NCBI RefSeq assembly: GCF_910588715.1
Contig: NZ_CAJURG010000002.1
Coordinates: 1-64,000 of the forward strand
Length of the DNA: 64,000 bases
From: an uncultured Clostridium sp.
Lineage (GTDB): Bacteria > Bacillota > Clostridia > Clostridiales > Clostridiaceae
Direction of reading: 5' to 3'
Shown piece by piece: positions 8,474 through 14,476 of this stretch. The position numbers were made by a program, and so were the translations under genes. The notes below the pieces were generated by a model. That model did not search any database, was not told the DNA's origin, and saw only the letters and a program-made list of their open reading frames with translations. The first letter of the stretch is position 1. Each line of letters opens with the position of its first letter.

Positions 8474-9610
8474 TTATTGTTTCATAGCTTTTAGTTTTTC
8501 TATATGAGCCATTGTATTTGCTGCAAAAACATTATTAATAAATACAACATCATTAATTTCATTTTCATTTACAAAATTAATTAAATTATTGTTAAAATAT
8601 CTTAAATCAACCACATATACTTCACTATAATGAGGAATTAAAAATGGTGCAAAAGCATTTCCATAAGATTCTTTTACCACAACAGCTTTTTTACCACTAG
8701 TATTTTCTGAATTTTCTATTTTCATAAGCGGATTATCCCCATGTAAAAATACACCATAAGAATTAACGCCTTTTGCATATTCTGCATATACAGTTGTAAA
8801 TGCTGGTTCTTCTTCTATTGAATTTTTATATAACCACGCTTTACTATCTGCACCCACACTATAATATTCAACATAATCTGGATTTTCTGCTAAAGCTGGG
8901 TCTTTTGCACTAGCATAAAATGTTCCTAAAAAGTTTTCTTTTCTTTTTGCTTCATAATCCTTAATATCTATTGCTTCAAATCCTGCCTCTTTTGCAAATT
9001 CGCAGTAAGCATAATAGGCACCTAACGCTGTCCAATGGTGATCTGTGTTAAAATATATATATTCATCTTTATGTTTTTTTAAGGCATTATATATATTAAC
9101 AAACTTAACCTTTTCACTTTCATTATCTTTTATAATTTCAATATTATCTTTTTGAGACTTTGATAAATCCGAATATTTTTTTGGCAAAGCAAATTCAATA
9201 TGACTTGGAACTATAATATTATATACATCTTTTCCTTCTAATTTTTCTGCATAATCTGATATAGTTTCTGCATAAGTTTTTGCAGCATTTTCATCACCAC
9301 CAAAAACTTCAACTGCACAGTTTCCAATACTAAGAAGTGAACCCACCTTTTCTTGTGTTACAGTTACTTCTGCCCCCTCATCATTATCCTCTTCTTGAAT
9401 ATCTTCTTCACTCTCTTCATCTATAGTCTTATCTTTTTCTTCTTTATTATTTATCTTTTCACTTGCATTATCTTCTTTATTATCTACTTGTTCACTTACA
9501 TTGCTTTCTTCTTTGTTTATTGCTTCATTATTTGCACTATCAGCTTTTCCACAAGATACTAATGAACAAATAACAAGCCCTCCTATCATCAAAATTGCCC
9601 ACCTTTTCAT
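8474..9610 (-). CDS. DHHW/AlgJ-X-like lipoprotein, probable polysaccharide O-acetylation protein (C-terminal half)
   Basis: 378 residues. A lipoprotein signal (LVSC lipobox) and a long Glu/Asp/Asn-rich linker (residues about 25-85) are followed by a catalytic-type domain. That domain carries the DHHW signature (FNTDHHWTALGAYYAY) and a late VVKESYGNAFAPFL segment resembling the serine block of SGNH-like AlgJ/AlgX proteins. It probably moves acetyl groups onto an exported glycan after membrane transfer by the MBOAT protein. The usual family N-terminus (ENR.L..FP...SG.YF..DNFPFRD) is not here but in the gene just upstream, so the protein looks split. The genes are 23 nt apart. Confidence 0.85.
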   Translation of the reverse strand: MKRWAILMIGGLVICSLVSCGKADSANNEAINKEESNVSEQVDNKEDNASEKINNKEEKDKTIDEESEEDIQEEDNDEGAEVTVTQEKVGSLLSIGNCAVEVFGGDENAAKTYAETISDYAEKLEGKDVYNIIVPSHIEFALPKKYSDLSKSQKDNIEIIKDNESEKVKFVNIYNALKKHKDEYIYFNTDHHWTALGAYYAYCEFAKEAGFEAIDIKDYEAKRKENFLGTFYASAKDPALAENPDYVEYYSVGADSKAWLYKNSIEEEPAFTTVYAEYAKGVNSYGVFLHGDNPLMKIENSENTSGKKAVVVKESYGNAFAPFLIPHYSEVYVVDLRYFNNNLINFVNENEINDVVFINNVFAANTMAHIEKLKAMKQ

Positions 9611-9633
9611 TTTAATTTCCTCCTAAAATTATT

Positions 9634-9978
9634 TTAATAAATTTTAATTTCATCTTTTCTATTTCCCTTTAATTCATCTATCTTATTAGCTATATTTAAA
9701 AATGTATCTCTAAAGGGAAAGTTATCATTATAAAAACTATCAATTTCTTTAAAATATTCTCCACTAAAAAATTTTTCTATTGTTGTATTTGCGATTTTAG
9801 GAAATTCTTTTAAATTTCTTTTTTCATATTCTGAATATCCTCCATTGTTCATAAAAAATGAAAATCCAAGAAATATTGCTAATATCAAAAAAAACGCCCC
9901 AACATTTATATAACTGCTAAAATTTTTATATTTACTCCTATTATCACTTTTTACCTTATAACCTACTTCTAACTTCAA
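9634..9978 (-). CDS. Membrane-anchored N-terminal part of a split DHHW protein
   Basis: 114 residues from a TTG start with AGGAGG 8-9 nt upstream. One membrane segment (about residues 27-44) is followed by YSEYEKRNLKEFP, SGEYFKEIDSFYNDNFPFRD and an amphipathic end. In full-length DHHW/AlgJ-like proteins this block is the N-terminus of one about 370-residue chain. Here it ends at a stop and the rest follows as a separate lipoprotein. It could dock the downstream protein on the MBOAT complex. Twelve nt separate it from the MBOAT gene. Confidence 0.75.
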   Translation of the reverse strand: MKLEVGYKVKSDNRSKYKNFSSYINVGAFFLILAIFLGFSFFMNNGGYSEYEKRNLKEFPKIANTTIEKFFSGEYFKEIDSFYNDNFPFRDTFLNIANKIDELKGNRKDEIKIY

Positions 9979-9990
9979 TTATTAATCCTC

Positions 9991-11400
9991 CTAAAATCTA
10001 AAATATAAAAATGGATTATAACTTTCACCAACTAATAAAGCTATTACAGCTATTAATATAATGGCATTTACAAAAGTTTTACCTAAACCTAAATATTCTT
10101 TTCCTTCAAAAGCTCTCATATTTTTTACCTTTTCAGAAATTAATTTTAATACAGGTGTGCATGATACTAAGGCTATAATTATCCAAGTAATATTATTACT
10201 TAAAACTAACTCTAGCTTTGAAGTATAAAAGCCATTTGCTCCTATACCAAATAAAATACCTATATAAGCTAAGCCTTCTTTTAAATTAGTAAAGTAGAAA
10301 AGTACCCATCCTATCATAACTATAAAAAGAGAATAAATAATTGAGATAAATGATGGAATATTTTTAATAACTTTTAACAATACCTTTTTTTCAAAGTAAA
10401 TTATAAATCCAAAATATAATCCCCATATAATAAAGTTCCAACTAGCTCCATGCCATAATCCAGTTAAAAACCAAACTATAAATATATTTAATAATTGTCT
10501 TTTTCTATTTCCACCTAGTGGGATATATACATAATCTCTGAAAAATGAACCTAAAGATATATGCCATCTTCTCCAAAACTCTGTTGCAGACTTAGATATA
10601 TATGGATAATTGAAATTTTCACTATAATTAAATCCAAACATTTTTCCAAGACCTATAGCCATATCTGAATAACCTGAAAAATCAAAATATATTTGAATAG
10701 TAAACATTGCTATTCCAAACCAAGCCTCTAGCACACTTAAATTTTGAATTTGACCACCCATATAACTTACAACAAACTCTCCAGCTACATTAGCTATTAA
10801 TACCTTTTTTGCAAGTCCAATAATAAACCTATTTATACCTTGGGAAATTTGATTAATATCAAATTTTCTATTTTCAATTTCCTTTTCTATATCTACATAT
10901 CTTACAATAGGTCCAGCAACTAGCTGTGGATATAAGGATACATACATTAAAAAGTTTAAAAAGCTACGTTGTGCTTTAACATCTTTTCTATAAACATCTA
11001 CTGTATAAGAAAGTGTTTGGAAAGTATAAAAAGAAATACCTATTGGAAGAGAAAATTTAGGTATATTCATAGAAACATTAAATATATTATTAATATTTTC
11101 TATTACAAATCCTGAATATTTAAAAATACCTAACATAAGTAAACTAATAATTATATCTGATAATAGTATATATTTTCGTATCTTTTTATCTTTGCATCTT
11201 TCTATTGCTATTGCATGTAAATAATTTATTAAAGTACTAAATAATAAAAGGAATATCCATAATGGTTCTCCCCAAGCATAAAACAAAAGAGAAAATACTA
11301 CTAATACAATATTTTTTCCTTTAATATTTTTCATAAGGTAATAAAACAATAAATTGATAGGTAAAAATATAAAAATAAATAACAAATTTGAAAAAACCAA
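9991..11400 (-). CDS. MBOAT-family membrane O-acyltransferase (AlgI/PatA-like)
   Basis: 469 residues with about ten membrane segments. MBOAT signatures are LPIGISFYTFQTLSYTVDVYR, FWRRWHISLGSFFRDYVYIPLGGNR and LTGLWHGASWNFIIWG, which includes the catalytic-type His. It should pass acetyl groups from acetyl-CoA across the membrane for O-acetylation of a secreted polysaccharide or peptidoglycan, together with the two DHHW proteins downstream. The start is set at TTG 11400 (MVFSNLLF, typical for the family), 6 nt after GAGGTG. An in-frame GTG at 11409 overlaps that site. Confidence 0.92.
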   Translation of the reverse strand: MVFSNLLFIFIFLPINLLFYYLMKNIKGKNIVLVVFSLLFYAWGEPLWIFLLLFSTLINYLHAIAIERCKDKKIRKYILLSDIIISLLMLGIFKYSGFVIENINNIFNVSMNIPKFSLPIGISFYTFQTLSYTVDVYRKDVKAQRSFLNFLMYVSLYPQLVAGPIVRYVDIEKEIENRKFDINQISQGINRFIIGLAKKVLIANVAGEFVVSYMGGQIQNLSVLEAWFGIAMFTIQIYFDFSGYSDMAIGLGKMFGFNYSENFNYPYISKSATEFWRRWHISLGSFFRDYVYIPLGGNRKRQLLNIFIVWFLTGLWHGASWNFIIWGLYFGFIIYFEKKVLLKVIKNIPSFISIIYSLFIVMIGWVLFYFTNLKEGLAYIGILFGIGANGFYTSKLELVLSNNITWIIIALVSCTPVLKLISEKVKNMRAFEGKEYLGLGKTFVNAIILIAVIALLVGESYNPFLYFRF

Positions 11401-11458
11401 TAATCTCACCTCAATAAATAAACATAATTATGACTGCAAAATATTACCAATCAATGTT

Positions 11459-11487
11459 ATTATACCAAATAGATGCTTTATGCACAA
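11459..11487 (-). promoter_or_regulatory. Promoter of the O-acetylation operon
   Basis: Minus strand: TTGTGC (11482-11487), 17-nt spacer, TATAAT (11459-11464) with an extended -10 TGG just before it. It lies 58 nt upstream of the TTG start. Confidence 0.6.
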
Positions 11488-11542
11488 TTAATAATATTTT
11501 ATTAAAAAGAAAAAATTTTATTTTAATATTTTAATAAATAAA

Positions 11543-11584
11543 AATGCAAGTTACTTTACTTAATAACTTGTAAAGCAACTTGCA
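11543..11584 (-). terminator. Terminator of the Crp-type regulator gene
   Basis: A 16-bp stem ATGCAAGTT.CTTTAC / GTAAAG.AACTTGCAT (one mismatch) followed on the minus strand by TTTTTATTTATT. Confidence 0.9.
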
Positions 11585-11589
11585 TAATA

Positions 11590-12276
11590 TTAATTTTCCT
11601 TAAAAAATTTCACTAACTTATCTCTATCAGTAACTATTATTCTTTTATTTTTGCTAATTATTAATCCTTCATTATTTAGAATTTTTAAAGCTCTTGAAAT
11701 TGTTTCTCTAGGTGCCCCAAACATATCCGCTAAGTATGTAATAGTTATATGTAAATCAATTAATGTGCCTTCTTCTATTTCTATTCCATAATCTCTTGAT
11801 AATTTCCAAAGCTTTGCTGCTACCCTCTTTTCTACCTTTATAGGAATAGAATTTTTACTTTGCCTATATAATCTTCTAACTTTCATTGCTAATGAATTGA
11901 TTATTATTTGAGCAAGTTCAAAGTCTTCTTTCATAATTTCTAAAAACTTAATTCTATCAAAACATAAAATTTGTGTCTTTTCAAAGGCTTCGCAATTAAT
12001 TGAAGCTGGTAAATCCTCAATTATTACTTCATTTATTAGTGTATCTTTTCCTAAAATAAATACTACTTTTTTTTGAGCCGATTCACTTTGTTTATATAAA
12101 GCAACTTTTCCTGATTTAACTATATATATACTATTTATAATTTCTTTATCTCTAAATAAATGTTCTCCTTTTTTTAGTTCCTTTAAAAAACAAACTTCAT
12201 TTAATTTATAAATTGTACTTTTACTTACATGAGAAAATAGTGAGACTTTATCTAATTTTAAACTGTTGTTTTTCAA
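11590..12276 (-). CDS. Crp/Fnr-family transcription regulator with CRP-like recognition helix
   Basis: 228 residues. A cyclic-nucleotide-binding-type beta barrel (about 15-130) and dimer helix precede a winged-helix domain. The recognition helix there reads PRETISRAL, placing Arg-Glu...Arg as in CRP (RETVGR), which reads TGTGA half sites. A TTGTGA-N8-TCACAA palindrome sits over the gene's own -10, so autoregulation is likely. The effector is unknown. No CxxC or N-terminal Cys set for an Fe-S cluster is seen, so it is not a classical Fnr. The start is a TTG with AGGAG 8 nt upstream; no ATG is available nearby. An IS605-type element begins about 40 bp beyond its control region. Confidence 0.88.
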   Translation of the reverse strand: MKNNSLKLDKVSLFSHVSKSTIYKLNEVCFLKELKKGEHLFRDKEIINSIYIVKSGKVALYKQSESAQKKVVFILGKDTLINEVIIEDLPASINCEAFEKTQILCFDRIKFLEIMKEDFELAQIIINSLAMKVRRLYRQSKNSIPIKVEKRVAAKLWKLSRDYGIEIEEGTLIDLHITITYLADMFGAPRETISRALKILNNEGLIISKNKRIIVTDRDKLVKFFKEN

Positions 12277-12299
12277 AATATTATCTCCTAGTATTATTA

Positions 12300-12319
12300 T
12301 TGTGACTATTATATCACAA
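12300..12319. promoter_or_regulatory. CRP-like palindrome overlapping the regulator's own -10
   Basis: TTGTGACTATTATATCACAA has perfect TTGTGA/TCACAA arms with an 8-bp centre. The centre contains the minus-strand -10 TATAAT (12308-12313). Occupancy would block the promoter. Confidence 0.65.
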
Positions 12320-12366
12320 CTATTTTAAAATACATCTTTTACTTTTTAATTTTAATTATTGAACTA

Positions 12367-12388
12367 CCTCGACCACAATGGTACGAGG
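12367..12388 (-). ncRNA. Right-end hairpin / probable 3' end of the TnpB guide RNA
   Basis: On the minus strand CCTCG-T-ACCA-TTG-TGGT-CGAGG folds into a 9-bp hairpin with one bulge, 57 nt after the tnpB start of 3' UTR. In TnpB systems the omegaRNA overlaps the tnpB 3' end and right end, with the guide taken from DNA just outside (here below 12359). The RNA itself is inferred. Confidence 0.5.
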
Positions 12389-12423
12389 ATTCTTTTAACG
12401 TAGTTTGATATTTAAGTTTCCAC

Positions 12424-13674
12424 CTAATAGGCAACCCTTATACGTTGTGGGTGAGTCCAATTACCCTTATCCCTCATAGTATTTACTAAGTCGGGAATAC
12501 ATTTCTCTGCTTTTCTTAATATATTTAAGCTACCATTAATGTCTGCATTTAATATTCCATATCCACTTTTGAAAAGTCCTCTCGTTATTCTTCTACTCTT
12601 ATTGTAATATTTCTTTGTTATTGGTTCTAAGTCTATAGCACTACATCCACTTGTATAAGATTCTTCTTGCAGTTTTATTTCTATTCCTTGCAATTTAGCT
12701 TTATACGTTATTAACTCAACTAGTCGTTGTGTCGGTATCTGAACAAAGGATTTATTATAATTCATATCTTGTTTAATATCTTTTAACTTTCCTATAACTA
12801 TTTTACCTACATTATTTTCAATAGCCTTATCAATTACACTCTTGCTAGTTTTATGTAAATAATCATTGATATAATTACTTCTATATTTTCTAAGTCTATT
12901 TATTTCTTTTGTGTTTTTGAATTTATCTGAACCATATTTCTTCATTTCAATACTTTGTAAATAAGCTATTCTCTTATTGACATAAGAGTTAACAGATTTT
13001 AATGCTCTACCACAATAGATATATTGATTAACACCATCTTTGAAAGTTATAGTAGCTAAATTATCTAAACCAATATCAATGCTCATGATATTATTAGATA
13101 TATTTTCAATTTCATCTTTATTATAGATAATAATTAAATACCAGCATTTTTGAACCTTATCATAATTAAACCTTGCTTGTTGTATTCTATTCCAATTTAT
13201 AAGGCTTTGAAGTTTATTTGAAACTTCAAAATTAAGACTTTCTACCTCAAATAGTTTTTGAATAGATTTTGATAATGATAGCTTTAAAATATTATTTTGA
13301 AATCTTATAGCTAAGTTAGTAAATATAATTTCATTTTTATTTCTTTCAGCATTTTTAAATTTGGGAGGCTTAGGAAGTCCTTTATATTTGTTTGGATTAA
13401 CTCCAAAATCTTTAATACTTGCAAAATAACTTTTCCAATTCTGTTCTAATACTTTAAACATTTGTTGTCTAGTATGACTATGCAGAAAATCACAATGCCA
13501 ATTATTCTTGTATAACTTTTCAATTTCATAATAATTTTTAAAACCATTCTCTCTCAAGTCGTAGCTGATTATATTATAAAGTTTAGTTGTATGGTAACTT
13601 AATTCCTCTATTATATCTAATTGTTTTAAATTAAAATTAGGTTTGAATTTAAAACTTAATTTCATGTTTTTCAC
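12424..13674 (-). CDS. tnpB: TnpB RNA-guided nuclease of an IS605-family element
   Basis: 416 residues, apparently full length. RuvC-I Asp200 is in MSIDIGLDNLATITF and RuvC-III Asp378 is in NADINGSLNI. At the canonical RuvC-II Glu position the sequence is IVIG295KLK, with Gly instead of Glu. Glu337/Glu338 in QEESYTSGCS are candidates for a relocated acidic residue. This pattern is known for a large group of TnpBs with a rearranged catalytic site. The second zinc-finger CxxC is also missing (only Cys344 remains), as in that group. The C-terminus ends RIRVAY. The start has a GGAGGTG site. Known TnpBs cut at the donor site under guide-RNA direction and help the element persist. Confidence 0.92.
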   Translation of the reverse strand: MKNMKLSFKFKPNFNLKQLDIIEELSYHTTKLYNIISYDLRENGFKNYYEIEKLYKNNWHCDFLHSHTRQQMFKVLEQNWKSYFASIKDFGVNPNKYKGLPKPPKFKNAERNKNEIIFTNLAIRFQNNILKLSLSKSIQKLFEVESLNFEVSNKLQSLINWNRIQQARFNYDKVQKCWYLIIIYNKDEIENISNNIMSIDIGLDNLATITFKDGVNQYIYCGRALKSVNSYVNKRIAYLQSIEMKKYGSDKFKNTKEINRLRKYRSNYINDYLHKTSKSVIDKAIENNVGKIVIGKLKDIKQDMNYNKSFVQIPTQRLVELITYKAKLQGIEIKLQEESYTSGCSAIDLEPITKKYYNKSRRITRGLFKSGYGILNADINGSLNILRKAEKCIPDLVNTMRDKGNWTHPQRIRVAY

Positions 13675-13722
13675 CTCCTCGCATTGTTATATATGTATAT
13701 ATTATAATATGAGGTGAATTTA

Positions 13723-13875
13723 ATGGCTAGAAAAAATATTAATACAACGATAGATGAAGATTTATACAAAGAGATAAGAATTTTGGCATTACAAAAAGGT
13801 GTTAACGCTAATGATTTAATTGAGGAAGGAATGAAATATATTCTTGAAAGAGAATGTAAGAAAGACCAATCATAG
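13723..13875 (+). CDS. Small ribbon-helix-helix protein inside the IS605 element
   Basis: 50 residues (MARKNINTTIDEDLYKEIR...). INTTIDEDLYKEIRILA is a typical beta-strand plus helix of RHH DNA-binding proteins, then KGVNANDLIEEGMKYIL forms the second helix. GAGGTG lies 6 nt before the ATG. It is divergent from tnpB (48 nt between starts) and overlaps tnpA by 32 nt, so it likely regulates the shared tnpB/tnpA promoter region. This role is inferred. Confidence 0.75.
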   Translation: MARKNINTTIDEDLYKEIRILALQKGVNANDLIEEGMKYILERECKKDQS

Positions 13876-14197
13876 TGTTTACAATATTAATTATCATATA
13901 GTATTTTGTCCTAAATATAGACACAATCTTTTCAAAGATGAACTAGAATATGAAATATCGAAAATGTTTAAAAATATAGCTTTCAATTATGGTTTTGAGA
14001 TATTAGAACAAGAAGTAATGCCCGACCACGTTCACTTGTTTATATCTGCTCCACCTATAATCGCACCTACCGAAATAATTAAAATTTTGAAAAGTGTTAG
14101 TGCTAATGAGTTATTTAAAGCATTTCCAAGTTTAAAGAAAAGTAAGTTTTGGGGTCGTGGTCTTGTACCCGAGGCTGTAAGCATTTTAAAGATATAG
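13844..14197 (+). pseudogene. tnpA: tnpA (IS200/IS605 Y1 transposase), C-terminus displaced by inversion
   Basis: From a TTG start the frame gives the Y1 transposase core: NHSVYNINYHIVFCPKYRH, the HUH motif with His62/His64 in MPDHVHLFIS, and KFWGRGL. After Leu107 the sequence changes to VPEAVSILKI-stop, which is not transposase. The missing end (WSKGYYVGTAGAVSSE... with the catalytic YIQNQ helix) lies on the opposite strand at 14220-14307. A 9-bp inverted repeat marks the breakpoints. The present product lacks the nucleophilic Tyr and should be inactive. Confidence 0.88.
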
Positions 14198-14316
14198 GTT
14201 CGATACCTATATCTTTAATTTATACAAGTTTTTGATTTTGTATATATATTTGAATTATTTCAGAGCTTACGGCTCCAGCAGTTCCAACATAATAGCCTTT
14301 GCTCCATAGACCACGA
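14155..14316. repeat. Inverted 144-bp segment bounded by 9-bp inverted repeats
   Basis: TCGTGGTCT at 14155-14163 and AGACCACGA at 14308-14316. Turning 14164-14307 around restores, in frame, a 135-residue TnpA ending YIQNQKLV. It also restores a left-end hairpin of the form CCTCG-T-GGT...ACC-CGAGG, matching the right-end hairpin layout. Confidence 0.8.
14187..14216. terminator. Hairpin inside the inverted segment
   Basis: AAAGATATAGGT / ACCTATATCTTT, a perfect 12-bp stem with a 5-nt loop. In the uninverted order it would follow the tnpA stop and could end tnpA transcription. Confidence 0.5.
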
Positions 14317-14327
14317 GGTTTTACGCA
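14220..14327 (-). pseudogene. tnpA: Displaced C-terminal fragment of tnpA
   Basis: Minus-strand frame VKPRGLWSKGYYVGTAGAV...YIQNQKLV-stop is the C-terminal block of Y1 transposases, including the catalytic Tyr helix. It has no start and is the counterpart of the truncated plus-strand tnpA. Confidence 0.85.
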
Positions 14328-14430
14328 TTATTTCTATAAAATACTTAAGTAGTTTATCAAATAAAAATTTATCATATTCATATCAATTTATCTACTTAAA
14401 TATAACTTTAAAAATATAATTACTATAAAT

Positions 14431-14461
14431 AAAAAAGGTTCTAGCTTTCGCTAGAACCTTT
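14431..14461 (-). terminator. Terminator of adhE
   Basis: AAGGTTCTAGC / GCTAGAACCTT with loop TTTC, and a six-T tail on the minus strand. Between 14328 and 14430 nothing else is evident. Confidence 0.95.
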
Positions 14462-14476
14462 ATCTATAATTATTGA

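Larger units (their letters stand above)
12359..14330. mobile_element. IS605-family element (tnpB intact, tnpA broken)
   Basis: The genes are divergent: tnpB on minus, and a small RHH gene plus tnpA on plus. The right end (past the tnpB 3' end) has a subterminal hairpin at 12367-12388, CCTCG...CGAGG with one bulged base, then TTCAA, like the TCAA right-end cleavage site of IS608. The left end is near 14316-14330, where half of a similar CCTCG...CGAGG hairpin remains. The other half was moved to 14163-14178 by an inversion. The outer left boundary is approximate, and no target duplication is expected for this family. Confidence 0.8.
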
